Positions 46,334 to 58,860 of a stretch of 64,000 bases of DNA are shown piece after piece; position 1 is the stretch's first letter, and every line of letters begins with the position of its first letter. Source of the DNA: Rhabditoides inermis (lineage: Eukaryota > Nematoda > Chromadorea > Rhabditida > Rhabditidae); assembly GCA_963966185.1 (NCBI GenBank), contig CAWZYM010000271.1, forward strand, positions 432,501 through 496,500. The letters run 5' to 3'. Below the pieces are notes generated by a model, which worked only from the letters and a program-made list of their open reading frames with translations, was not told the origin of the DNA and searched no databases. The translations under genes were made by a program, and so were the position numbers.

Positions 46334-47222
46334 TGTTAGGGACATCCGCTGATGTGCCAACCCAGAGGACTTCGATATAAACCACAAAACTACTACCGTT
46401 GATAACAGAACACGTACGCGACACAACTAACTTCCCGGACGAGCACAATGGAGATACAATACAAGAGTCTAGATGGTTGGCATCTTTATCTCGCATCGCA
46501 GGTACAGAATAGATAGACACAAGGGGAAGACATAGTTGGGACGCGGGGACGACACCCCGCAAGAGAGAGAGGTGGTCTGTGGTTGGATCGGTGGTCTCAG
46601 GACTGGTGACTGGGCATCAGCTACCGCCGTACTGAACCCCTGACTGAGTCAGGATAAGGGCTTATATAGGGAAGGGGGCGGGGCGGGTAGAGGCGCCTCG
46701 GCCAATGGACGAGCGACGTTCGTCCCGCGCTTTCCGCTGGTGTACCAGTAGATCACCCGCCATGCCGTTGGCTGCAATCAGTGATCAGACTAGACTCGGA
46801 GCGTATCTTTCTCCCGTAGAGTGAGATGCGACAGACAGAGAGTGTCTCTCTGTCACACACTTCAGAATTGCCTTTCTTTCGAATCTCCCCCAGTACCCAA
46901 ACATACCCGAAGGGGGAGATCAGGAAGGGAGGGATCAGAAAACTCCCGAATTGTATTCGGATTACTTTCGAATAACCCCGAACACTTCGGAATGCCTTGT
47001 TATCCCTTCGAAATACTCCCGAATGACTTACGAAGAAACTGACCACACCTTCACTCGCCGGGAGAGAGCTAGCAGAGTGACTGGAAACGACCCCACCGAC
47101 CCACACGCTGGCCTGCCGACTCATGGGTGCGCGAAATCGCTCATAACTTCTTACGGAGAAAAGATACAAAGATGCCGTCAATTAGTGATCTGCCCTATGG
47201 AACCGTGCGAATCTAACTAACA
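46334..47222 (-). mobile_element. Solo-LTR-like element, block copy 2
   Basis: Duplicate of 3419-4318 with TGTTAG/CTAACA termini and the minus-strand TATA/GC-box arrangement. Small deletions remove half of the terminal palindrome (gacatccgctgatgtg here, gacatccgctagagcggatgtg in copy 1). Confidence 0.5.
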
Positions 47223-47232
47223 AAAATTGGAA

Positions 47233-47432
47233 GACTTCACATTGTGGCTAACATGTCCTTTGGATATCGCTTCTTGAAAATTCTGACGCGAGCCATATCC
47301 TGAGCCAAAAGAGAGCGCCCTCTCTAATAGAATGACTTTACATTGTTGCTAGCATGTCCTTTGGATATAGCTTCTTGAAAAATCTGGCGCGACCCTTACC
47401 CTTAGCCAAAAAAGAGGGCGCTGCGCGCTCTC
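47233..47432 (+). repeat. Tandem MITE-like repeats, copy 2
   Basis: Duplicate of 4330-4512 with only a few substitutions. Confidence 0.6.
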
Positions 47433-48049
47433 TCTAACTTTAATTCAGACAGACTGAAATAACAAAAAAAAATCATAAAGATCAGGGCATAATCTATTGT
47501 CAATTTACACGTTTTTTCAAAGCGTGCCACCAGCCGCCTCTTCATAGCTCAATATGCTCGAGACTTTTTCGGCTTTTCTTTTCCTTCTTTCTCGGCTAGG
47601 AAGAAAACAACGCTTGGCCTGAAGGTTCAAAGAGAAAGAAACTTTCTCAGAAAACTTGCTTAGTCCGCTTTATCATTTTGTTGTGCAAACACATACCGTT
47701 GGGTCCAGAAGGGACTTTTTTCCGTGTACGCTTCAGTCATGGTAGCGTAGCAGAGAAAACTAAAATAATAAAGTTGTCTGCAAATCTTTTATTTTCAGTA
47801 GCAAGTGTTTTTTTGCGGCAGAAATTTGTCCAACATGCCTCCTTCTGTCTACATCTTCCTCGAGCGTGTTGATGTCGTTGATGAGCCTGCCAAAATAGGC
47901 TCGCACTTATTAAATCAGAATTTTTCGTAGAAAACTTTATCGTAGACTTTGAACATATTGTATATACTGAACGGAATGTACTGCAGATTTGTTTTTGCCA
48001 ATCATTTCTCTACTACAGTTTGATCTCACTTAACCTCGTCTCACATCAC

Positions 48050-48310
48050 GTCGTGACGTAGTGGTAGCGCTCTCGCCTAGAAAACAGCAGTCCGCGGGTT
48101 CGATCTTGGTTACCCACGCAAAATTTTGTCAATTCGAAAATCTCATTTAAAGGCCTCCGATCGTTGTCTGGTCACTTGGGTATTTCTCGTGAAAAGAGTA
48201 AAACCTATTTGCGGGCCCACTATAGACAAAGCGCTTCACAGACCACACCAGCTCCTTCGTCGACTAGCGTTTCTGGAATGTTTCATGCAAGCTCTTTATT
48301 TTGGAATTTG
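48050..48310 (+). mobile_element. tRNA-derived SINE, family 2 (intact head)
   Basis: A-box-like gacgtagtggtagcgctc and B-box-like gggttcgatcttgg lie at tRNA spacing. They are followed by the tail acgcaaaattttgtcaattcg...ttgcgggcccactatagac. This is the best-preserved head in the window. Confidence 0.65.
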
Positions 48311-48830
48311 ATCAAGACAAATTATTGGCAAAAACAAATGTGCAGTACATTCCGTTCAGTATATACAATATGTTCAAAGTCTACGATAAAGTTTTCAACG
48401 ATTTTTTTTGGAACTTGATCAAGACACGAATGGTTTCAACTTTACTTTCTCTTCCATGTAGTTGCACGTATGTACCTTTTCATGTCAATACATAGCAAAA
48501 TAGCATTGTAATTTCGTGAGCTTCTGCATTTAATCGAAGGTCGTCAAGATCGTTTGTTTCAACTGATCGTATGGCGGGAAAACACAAGTTTATTCATGAG
48601 ATAATAGCAAATAGTACACAAAGTCGATAGTTGGCAGTACAACTCAGTTCAACGTATTAATAGCGTTTTTGGGTATAACGGTCTTTCTGAGAGGTATTGT
48701 TCTGCGTTCTTCAGTTGTAGAGCAGTGAAATTGCCTGAGGCGTGTATTAAAAAAAACATGAAAAGAAGCAAGTTGAAAAAAAAGAAAAAAAGAAAAAAAG
48801 AAAAAAAGAAAAAAAAATGGGGAAGGGTTC

Positions 48831-51188
48831 TCACTTTGCCTTGTATCCGAACAAGCCGATAAGCTCTCGCTTCAGCGAGTTGTTGATCACCACCATCAAA
48901 ACACTGAAAAAAGTGTGTACGTCAGAAAAATAGTGATTCATACTTGAGGGGAAAAGAACATAAAAAGGAAAGCACGTAAGCAAGAAAAAAGTGCATCTCT
49001 TACCTCTGAGCGGCTTGACATAGGATCCACACATATGTGGTTAGGAAAAAACTAGCGAGTCGGCTTTCGAAGAGATCCGATGCGTTGAAAGAAATTTGGA
49101 TGATACTGAACAGTCCAGTGGAACAGACTGTCTGCAAAAAAAGTTTTTGCAAGAAAAGTTTTTGCTCACAGCTCACCACTATGAAAAACCGCATTTCTGT
49201 GTTGCGTCGTTCAACACTAATAAACGTTTCCTGAATAACAATCAAGCGTACTTTTTATTTTCTGCACTTGGTTTCTGTTCTTTTCGAGTGCAATTTTTTG
49301 ACAGAATCAGTTTGTGATATTTGTTTTATTAAAGGCACAGGGACAGGGGTGCTTGATTTTTGACAATGTTTCATAGCTTGACCCATGGAAACACGAAACA
49401 ATCAAAGAAAATGCGAAAGAACGGCGTTTCCGCGTTACTTACACGCTTACCAACATGTGCACGTGCGAAGCTTGGTAAGGCGAATTCGAACTTCGCGCCA
49501 AAATGCTTATCGGAAAGTTGAGCTCTGTGTGCATCTTGTCGATATGAGTTCTACAGCACATGTGGTGTAGTGGTAACGCTCACGGTTCACGGACCATGTT
49601 ATGTCGGTTCGAAACCCGCTACGTGCAATCAGTTTGAAGTTCTCGAGAGTGGTAGTTGGTAGTTCTAAACGCCCCTGTGCCTTTAACCTTGGTAGTTCTA
49701 AACGCCCGTGTGCCTTTAATGCTACCTGTCACTTTGGATTCACGTGTTGTTGATAAAAAAAACAAGTAAGAGCCGCAGTTGTTTTCATGAAACCTGCCGA
49801 TGTTCGTTCTGACTCACCGACTTGTGCAACAATTTGTACAGCGTTGTCAGGTCCATTCCAATCAATAAAGTCAGCAAAGCCACGATGAAACCGAAATCGA
49901 TGTAAATCCTTCAATAAAAATGTGTGACGCATCCTTGTGGTGTGATAAATTTAATTTTTAATTTTAATAAAAACATGTTCAGTACATTGTTTTACAATAT
50001 TCATTACCCACCTGAACACATATCCGCACTTTTCGAGATCGAACTCAAAAGATAATTGCTCACGTGAGAAAATGAAATGACAACCATCTGAAAAGTAGCT
50101 CTTTTTCAGGGAAACACGAACCGATATCTTTTCGGCATTGTTTTTTCTGAATACAGAAGAATACCGCTTTTGCTGAATACCGCTTTTCAGAAAATGTTTA
50201 CTCTTTCCTGTTCAAGTATCATTTTTTTCTACCAGTCTTATGCGCAAAACGCGCATAAGAAATTGCGAGGCGAAAAAAACGCAGCATTTAGAAAATGTTA
50301 AAAAAAGAAAAGTTAAAAAAAAAGATAGTTGCGGTCTGCTGATTGTTTCTGATCTTGGCGGGCACCTATGTAGATTTCTCGTTCATCATGTATTTGCATA
50401 ACCGTTTCATTTGTGTTTTGTGTTTTTTTGTTTTGTGTTTTGTCTGCGCCTATGGATAAACCATTATTATAACGCATGAATGATCAAAATTGTTTTGAAA
50501 GTAGGCACCCGAGTCTTGAATGAGAACACACTTCGTAACGTCACCGAACACAATAGAAACGCCAATACAGTAGTCGCAGTCATCATGTAGTAGCAGTTGC
50601 GAGTGCAGTAAATGACTGAATTTGCATGTTATGACGTCATAAGCAGTTAAACGTACTATTGTAGTGAGTGGGTCTCATCACGGCCGTGAATCTATTTAAA
50701 GTCAAGAGATGGGAAAGAAATTGTGAAGAATATTGCAGTGAAAGAGCGAGGTATCCAAAAAACACATTCCAATTGTGGAAACTTGAGAAAGATAAGTCAC
50801 TGGAAAGCGTGATCGTGAATGTGTGTAATTTTTAAATATGCTCTGATAAATGTGATGTATACGATTAATAAATGTGTATTACTACCAAAAAGTACGGTAA
50901 CCCACGCGGCAGTGTTGACAGAAACCCATCCGGCAAATATGAGAAGTAGAGAGCCTTCGGCTATCAAATGCGCTTTTGCCAGGATCCCGAATGCGTTGCG
51001 AAAAACAGTCGCGCGACTGATTGCTGCTATGACACAACCCGTGAACACTGCCGACGATAGAGAAGTCTGAAAAGAATCCTTCAGTATTTAGAAAAGCACC
51101 ACGCACTTACAACAAAGACTAACGCTCCCGATACGATGTCCCGAACGTCCGAGCTGATCGTGATTATGTTATCGTTAGAAGATGCCAT
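48831..51188 (-). CDS. Serpentine chemoreceptor, Srx class (block copy 2)
   Basis: Duplicate of the gene at 5772-7994, with the same nine-exon structure and no disruption found. It starts MASSNDNIIT at 51188 and ends LFGYKAK at 48831. Differences are mostly substitutions; for example the span 5 exon begins YIDFGF here and YCIDFGF in copy 1. It retains RNAFGIL, LLTLNRFTAV, ERRNTEMRFF and LTTYVWILCQAA. Both copies therefore look functional. Confidence 0.87.
49330..49716. mobile_element. TTAA-flanked MITE, block copy 2
   Basis: Duplicate of 6272-6634. The tRNA-like part (tggtgtagtggtaacgc and ggttcgaaacc, about 49560-49615) is better preserved. The right terminus occurs twice in tandem (cgcccctgtgcctttaa, then cgcccgtgtgcctttaa). 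Confidence 0.6.
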
Positions 51189-51654
51189 TCTGAAAAAAAA
51201 ACGTTTATCAAACATACAGAAGCATTGGTAAAAACGAAAAACCGCGAGCGAAAATGTTATCCAATAAAAACAACACTATTTAATTGTTATTCACATTTCT
51301 GTAGCTTGCAACTTTCATCCTGCATCCTCTCCTAAATCCTGAATGCTGAAGGACTGAACTTTTCTGGAGAATTGAGAACACGGCAATCATTCTAGACAAG
51401 AATGCTAGCGTTTGCTGTTTGCATTACTTTTAAGTTCAGGCGCTGAGAGAACTGCTTTGTGGAACAATCAAGAACAAACTCGAAAAATAGTTTCTGACAT
51501 AATAGTATTCAAAATGAACAAGAGTAGTCACTATTTTTTCGATGAACAGTTTTGTGAAAGACAGACATGGTCGCTGAAGAATGAGTGATTATCTGTGTAT
51601 GACAAAAGTGCATATGTACGGTTGGGTTCAGTTTATAAAAGTCGCGGCTCATTT

Positions 51655-51840
51655 TCAGTGGCGACTCATTTCTGCCACAACACCGCAAGAACAAGACTTT
51701 TGGCGTGAGCTCGAGTTTCACCCGCGAGCTCGATGCACCAAACGCAGCACACATGCATTGAACTAAGAAGCAAGTGAAATAGGATCGTTTGTTCGCGCGT
51801 CTCCGACTCTACTTTTTGCAGAGTTGAAGCGTTGGGCGAT
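51655..51840 (-). mobile_element. tRNA-derived SINE, family 1, copy 2
   Basis: Duplicate of 8455-8640, reverse orientation. Confidence 0.5.
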
Positions 51841-54800
51841 AAGTCATTCGTGTTGAGACCAATTTTGAATTCAAAAAAAAACTTCTGCATCTCAGGCAGT
51901 TGCAGATTTGAAAGTAACGCAGAATCGTCGTAATTTTGCACTTAATGCAAATGTGTTAGAACGATGTTTAAAAAACTTTCCGAAACGAAAATAAGTCGCC
52001 ACTGTTCCTTCTGATTGTACTTGTCATTTTCATTTCCACTTTCCGTGAAAAACGATGTTTTCAAAACTTAACTTCTATAAACAATCTCTAATGAAAACGA
52101 GAAAAAAAGGCCTTGCTCTTCGGAAACTTTACACAAAAGTTTTACACAAAGAGTTTTACACAAAACGTTTTACAAAATAGGTCTCAATAATCTGAATGAA
52201 AGTATGCGATTGGTTTTGTTTTCGTTGTTCTACTGTTTTGTACAGGTGTTTTACGTTCTGGATCTACTTGTTGAAATTGGAAAAAAAAGCGATATGGTTG
52301 AATGTGTTGATTTTGGAAAACAGTTCAACAATTAAAAAAAATTGACGATAAACTAACAACAAACAGTCAGATTACTGTGAACCAACTAGTCTGTGTGCGT
52401 GCAACTCAACACTTCGCGTATCAACGGGTTACAGTGTTCACATTAATCGTTAACAATATACACACACTCTTTCTGCAGAATTTCTCTGTTTTCACTCAAG
52501 CATAATTAAACGAGTACAAAAAAAACATACATCGGCGTCAATTGTTCGTTATCATTAGACATGTTTTTTTTCAGCCAGTCACAGAAAAACTAACATAAGG
52601 AAACTAAGTAAGAAAACTGTAAGGAAACTCTTCACTAATTTTTAACAAATTTTTAGCAGGTACATAGTGTCTCATTATCGATAAATAAAAGTGACGGTAC
52701 TGTACATTAGCCTCTTCAGAAAACTCTGTTCACTGTTTTACTGTTTGTTCGGCAACAATTAGAAGTCACACAAAAACAGTGAATGACAAGCTTGTACATT
52801 CTTGGAACGACAAATGTTAATGATTTGCTGAGGATGTATAGGGAATTCCCCCGGTTCAAGAAACAACATCCATTTTGTCGCATGTTTGCTAGACATCATT
52901 CCATTGCATGAATTCGTGTTGTTGGCGCACAGAACAGAACATCATTTAACATTCAATCGCGCGGTTCGCGCGCTATCTTGGGTAACAACGCAAAATTCAT
53001 TATATTTTTTCAACTCGCACTTTTATGTTGAAAAAATATAATGAATTTTGTACATAAACTTAACAAAAAGCGCAGCATCTCTGTTTTTGCCGTTCATATC
53101 TCTACTCAACTGATGTGCTCCCATGACCACGTGGCGCAGAGATGACGCTTTCTTGCTTTCACTTAGCAAGCAGCTGTTCGCCGCTTGGGTGACCACGCAA
53201 AATTTTGTTAAATTGAAAGTCATTGTCTAACCGTTCAAATGTCTCTTGTGAAAAAAGTGGCACTCATTTGCGGGCCCACTATAGGCAATTTGATTTAATT
53301 GTTATTGAAGTTTGAATAAAACAGTTATCCATCTTGTAAAAAATGTTGTGAGACGCGTTTGCAACTTTTTATAAACTTCACATGCATTAACAGCTACTGT
53401 TATTGAAGCGTGTGATGCGTTATTATAAACTCGAAGTACTTTTTGTTTCAAAACGGAGCTAGAAGGCTCAACTTTAAATTTGACAACTAGAGTGTTTCAT
53501 AACAAAAACGTTTTTCAAACCGGTTTCAAACACCGTCAATGATATGTACACACAGTTACAAAAATCAAGTATGAATATAGGTAGAAAGGAGAACTTGTCC
53601 TTGTGCAAAGATGATGAAAAGTAGTTTTTGAATGATACACGTCAGTTTGTCTCGGTTGAGAAAGAAAACATCACTAAACTTGACTACGCGCGAATAAATG
53701 AAATCAAGTGTGACGACTGCGACCTTTTCAATAATGATTGCGATTGCTTTACGGAAAATTATGACATATGAAAAGAAGATACTTGGATTGCCGAAGGTGA
53801 GCTATCGATAGTTCCGCTTCCTGCTTTCGGTGAATTCTGTGAACCACCACGATTGCCTCACTTTGTTTGAAGCTCGTGCTCTCGCCCCGGCTAGACGTGC
53901 AAAGACGTGCCAGACGGCTGGTGAAGGTGAATAAATCGTCAGGAACTGTCCCTCAGAGTTTGATAACAGAATGAAAATCCGAAATCCATCAGTAAAAACA
54001 CTACAGTTCGATCTACTTCACGTTTTCATGAAGCCATAAATCGTCACAACTCGAATAAGGACTCGAAACCTATGTTACAAAGTAGAATGCAAACATTCGG
54101 TTAGATGTACTTCTGGAGCTTGTAGAGAGATAGTTGAACTTCGAAGGCCGCAGCATGAATGAGATAAAGACAGCAAGTGTGAACATTTAATCGAGAAACT
54201 TGTAAACAACACTGTGGAGTGACGCGTTGGTTTCACGTGTTCGAAGCAGAGCATGCGTTTTTGCTTCGTAAAGAGAAACAATGATTCGACCACACGCTTA
54301 TGCAAGACTCGTCTTGTTTCGCGCTCTAATTAAAGCTGTCAGATGGGAGATAGGCTAACTAAGAACAAAGTCTATTACGGAAGTCTAATGAAATCATTTT
54401 CTAGAGGTGATCGAATGAATTATTAAGAGCTTGCATCCAACAAAAGCGAATGCACGTGCCGTGAAAGGTGTGCATTTATAATAACACACAAAGAGAGCAA
54501 TTGAAAAGCGCACGTAATAAACCGGGCAATGCTGCAAAACTTTTTCGGATTGTATAACTTGTTTTGCTTATATTGTATGATCACGTTAAACATTGGCTGT
54601 TTTTGGACAATGATGAGTCGGAATAAGTGAAATAAACTGTGAGGAATTTTATTTACCGACAAGACTTTGGACAAATTTCGAAAAACATGTTTTTAGATAC
54701 ATCAAAATACATATTGAAACACCATACATATATACTTCACAAAAAATTTTAGACGTGAGAGGGACACAAGACAAAACGTTAGAGACATAGTTAGAAGTAG

Positions 54801-54850
54801 AGAGACACACGACTTACACTGTGTAAGTTACACATGACTGTTCGAAAAAA
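51841..54850. other. AT-rich intergenic stretch, copy 2
   Basis: Counterpart of 8641-11200. No gene is supported. It differs from copy 1 by the SINE-type insertion at about 52974-53284 and numerous small indels. Confidence 0.5.
52974..53284 (+). mobile_element. SINE-type insertion specific to block copy 2
   Basis: Between the matching flanks gcggttcgcgc and aggcaat(t/c)tga of copy 1 (about 9752-9773), copy 2 has about 310 extra bp. The inserted sequence has family-2 words (atcttgggtaacaacgcaaaatt, cgtggcgcagagatgacgc, ttgcgggcccactatag). It also has a palindrome, attatattttttcaac...gttgaaaaaatataat. It is a rearranged or composite family-2 insertion. Confidence 0.6.
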
Positions 54851-54945
54851 AAACAGATGTTATCGCATCAACAATTAACAGAAGATTTTTTCACAAGAAA
54901 CCGCTGTTATCAGACAGCAGTCTATCAGCTACTTCCACGCGTCTC

Positions 54946-56833
54946 TCAGGTCTTGAAAGTACTTGTCGGTGGTGTCGGAAGGCCTGGTTTCCAGCTGAGT
55001 GACGTGTCCTGTTCCATTTCCACATTGTCGGAGGAGTAGAAGTTGAGGTAGATCAACAGGGTGACGTAGACGAAGCACGAAGCGAATTGATCACGAAGGG
55101 AAGAACGAGCCGCGTCGAGCGGATGTTCTGTGTCGTCGTCTGCAGTCAAGTTTCTACAATTTGTTGTCAGTTAATGAGCGGTGGTTGTTTCAACGTTTGA
55201 AATTATGTGCTTGACAGGAAATGAATGACTTTTACTGCGGTAGAGCCTGCGTCACACGAATCAAACCTCATTTAAAGACCGGTTTTCTAGAACTTCATTC
55301 AAGCTGCACTCACCTTTCCGATAGCGACACTTTTTTGTGTGACGCTGCGAGTAATCAGTAATAGCGAACGTTGATTTTAATTAACACGGGAAAACTCTGA
55401 ATAGCGTTATTGACTATATTTACATCGTACAACCGTGAAAGCTCACGAAGAAAGTGCATGTGGTCATAAAACAGTTATTTATCAAACAGACGAGATTGTA
55501 GTTGTAACCTGAATGAAATAAAAACTCGAGTTCAAAAATCGAGTACTGTTTTTAGAGTAGGTTTTTATAAGTTTTTTTTTCAAAATAACTTTTTTCTCGA
55601 ACATGAGTTTTTTGATGACTTGACCCTCCTTTTGTTTCACGGACTAAGTAACCGGCAACCAAGAAAATCGTAAACTCTCCCGATTTCAATCGAAATGACT
55701 GTTACAGTAATGTTGAGGGTGCGCTTTCTTGCGAACACTGTTATGTTCGAACTAAAAACCACAGCGTAAGTTTACTTTCACAGTAACAGATCGAGTTTGT
55801 CAGTGCCCAAAACTTTTATCGGTGTACACGGTCTTGTATGTCTGTCAGTGAGTGAACAGAACTCGGGGCTCCGTGTACTTTCAGCCAACGTTCACATTTT
55901 TGTCGATTAAAAACGCGTCGATTAGCAAATCAGAGAACATTGTTTTGTTGTGCGGATGAGTAAGAAACGGTAATTTGTTTTCTATTGTTGCTCACACTGA
56001 CACCTCGAAGCACCGTTGGCAAAGCAAAACAATCTAATTCAATTAAGTGGCTAGTTGTGACAAGAATAATAACGACAAACCTTGATTGAAGCAAAATTCC
56101 GTGAACAACAAAAATGTTATATATAAAACCATTTTAGTCAACTACTACATATGTGAATGAACTTACATTGTAAATTGCGAAACAAAGTGTTACTGTACGT
56201 TCACTGAGAGGCTCGTAAATCTGAAAAATAGGTCATCATTTGAATAACAATATAGTACATACATCACAATAGTAATAAGTCGCACATCTCTCTAAAACCA
56301 TGAAGAAAAACATGATTATGTACATGGTGATTGAAACTCTCTCAATAGCAGAAAATATGTCTGCGAGCATAGATATATATTTTTTAGTGTTTTTTTGTTC
56401 TCACCAGAAATGATTCAATTTGTGTTCGAAAGAAAAATACAGTTGTTATGTACACTAGTCTGTAATTGTCGTCCACAACATATGAACCTGTAATAGAACA
56501 ATTAAAGTTATTGATGAAATAAACTTGTAAAGAAAACTTGCCTGATGTGAAGAAGACGTAGTACTCATCATTAGATCTTAGTCTCACCATGACAAGTATT
56601 TGCGATGGTAAGTCAACGATCAACATTAGTAGCTCGATCAAAAACAACAGTGTTTCGAACAAAATCGAAACAAACACTGTGTTGTGAAAAAAACATTGAA
56701 TGATTGAAAGTGGTGGTTTTGAGTTTACGTGGTTTTTTAAATAATTATCACGTGGTAATACGTGCATTATACATAACAGAAGTACATGAAATGTCGACTG
56801 AGTGAGTAAAAACAAGTTGTGCCTACTTAACAA
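54946..56833 (-). pseudogene. Sre-like serpentine receptor, 3' end damaged (block copy 2)
   Basis: Counterpart of 11315-13240. The 5' part is better here. A start-containing exon runs through FLIELLMLIVDLPSQILVMV (56833-56552, donor GC: CAG|GCAAGT), and the span 2 exon is open (LVYITTVFFFRTQIESFL, about 56465-56412). Span 3 reads FFMVLERCATYYYCD and the following exon IYEPLSERTV. The 3' part is broken: after TQNIRSTRLVLPFVIN a small deletion (about 55088) shifts the frame into a stop. About 150 bp encoding span 7 are missing relative to copy 1. The locus is therefore probably inactive. Confidence 0.5.
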
Positions 56834-56929
56834 CTAAATTAGTCCCACCACGAATAACCTACCGCCCCACGCTTCAAAAAAAATGCAAAAATTGGGCTCG
56901 GAGAGGTAAGCGCAAATGAACCACACTCA

Positions 56930-57092
56930 TTCACTAGCTTCATGGCGCAGTGCATGGGCGCTGCGTTGTGGCTCCCGAGCTTCGCGGGTTCGATTCCGGT
57001 CACCGCCAAATGTTTTGCTCGTGTGAAAATGAGGAATTTTGGCAGGTTGTGGCAGAAATATAGTGGGTCCCCCGTTTTGGCGGTAGGCAAGC
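56930..57092 (+). mobile_element. tRNA-derived SINE, family 1, copy 2
   Basis: Duplicate of 13255-13420, with a cleaner B box (gggttcgattccggtca). Confidence 0.55.
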
Positions 57093-57307
57093 TGGAAGTC
57101 TTTGTCATATCTTCGATCGAAGATAATTTAATTTCAAGAAAACTATACTATATATGAACAATTGACCGGTGCCTGAGAATATAGAAGCGAGCACCACGCA
57201 ATGAATATTGAATGTCGTTGAATATTGGATGTATAATGAATATTGAATGTCGTTGAATATTGAATGTATAATGAATATTGAATGCCGTTTGCCGTGTTTC
57301 CAGATAT

Positions 57308-57342
<35 letters not shown>

Positions 57343-57462
57343 AAAATGCCACAAGAAAGGTCACTAACAAACTGATCAGTTTCATTCCGCCGCTTTCACT
57401 ATGACTCGACAAAATACATCTGCATCATCATCACCACATAATACATGTAACTAATTGTGTGT

Positions 57463-58190
57463 TCAAGGATGCGGGGTGGTGGTTCGACGGCGGGAGCCGT
57501 GGAAGAACTGCGAGATGTACCTGAACGAGAACGTACAGATGACGATGAGGAAGGTTGGTGGTTGCGTGGTGGAACGGTCGTGGTTTATGAGTGGATATAT
57601 GTCGACGTTTCAAGTCGTGCCACACTGATCATCGCTTTTCTGCCATCCCACCTGCGCACACAGTACGCATCCTCCCTGTTCAACAGAAACACGCGCTGAT
57701 GGTCGACTGATGGCTTCGGCGTATCCTAAACACATCAACATCATTTGTACGGAAAACTTATCGAATTTTGACCGTAAAGAGGTTATAGTCGGTTCGTTTC
57801 GATGCCCAAAAGTGCACAACATGTCCCAGACATCATGAATGATCCAATCGACTAAAGTTTCCATTCAATATCCAACTACAGTTTGGTTGAGAATCAGGTT
57901 GGGAAGCATCAGGTTTTCTGATCGGTCAGAACCATCGCTGTGTGTGCTCCTTTTCATTGTTCACTCACCCAGGTACGCAGCTTCTGCAGTTTGCTGTAGA
58001 CAAAGCGGCGTTCGCGCAGAAGGCGCATGTGCCACTCCATCACGTCGCGGCGGTCAGACGCGGTAGGGTAATGCATCTGGACGAGTCTCCCCTCTATCCT
58101 CTTTTTCCCCTTCCCTGCTTTCCCTCTCTCCTTCTCTCTTCCTCTCTCTCTTCCGCTCTTTCTCCTTTCTTATTTCTACCTCTCTCTCTT

Positions 58191-58238
<48 letters not shown>

Positions 58239-58348
58239 TCTCCCTCTCTCCCTCTCTCCCTCTCTCCCTCTCTCCCTTTCTTCCTCTATCCCTCTCTCTC
58301 CCTTTCATTCCCTTTTTCCCTCTTCACGTTTTTCTTTCTCTCTCAATG

Positions 58349-58438
<90 letters not shown>

Positions 58439-58806
58439 TCTCTCTCTCTTTCTCTTTCTCTCTCTCTTTCTCTCTATCTCCCTCTCTCTCTCTCTCTTTC
58501 TCTTTCTCTCTATCTCCTTCTCTTTCTCTCTCTCTCTCTCTCTCACTCACTTCAATGTTAGCTTGACAGACGACTATTCCCTGCTTATCCAACACCCCTC
58601 CCTTGAAGAATGCAGAGAGTAACCCAAACTCGCTGCCTTCGATATCAATCATCAGATTGTCAACTATCTGAAACAAGCTTTTTTGTGTTAAAATCATGTT
58701 TCACGCGACTTACCTTTCCCGGCACGTATTGCAGTAAAAACTCAGAGAGCTCCACTTGTTGCACCGTTTCAGGCTGGTAGCGGCCTAGATGTGAGATATT
58801 TGGGGG

Positions 58807-58860
<54 letters not shown>

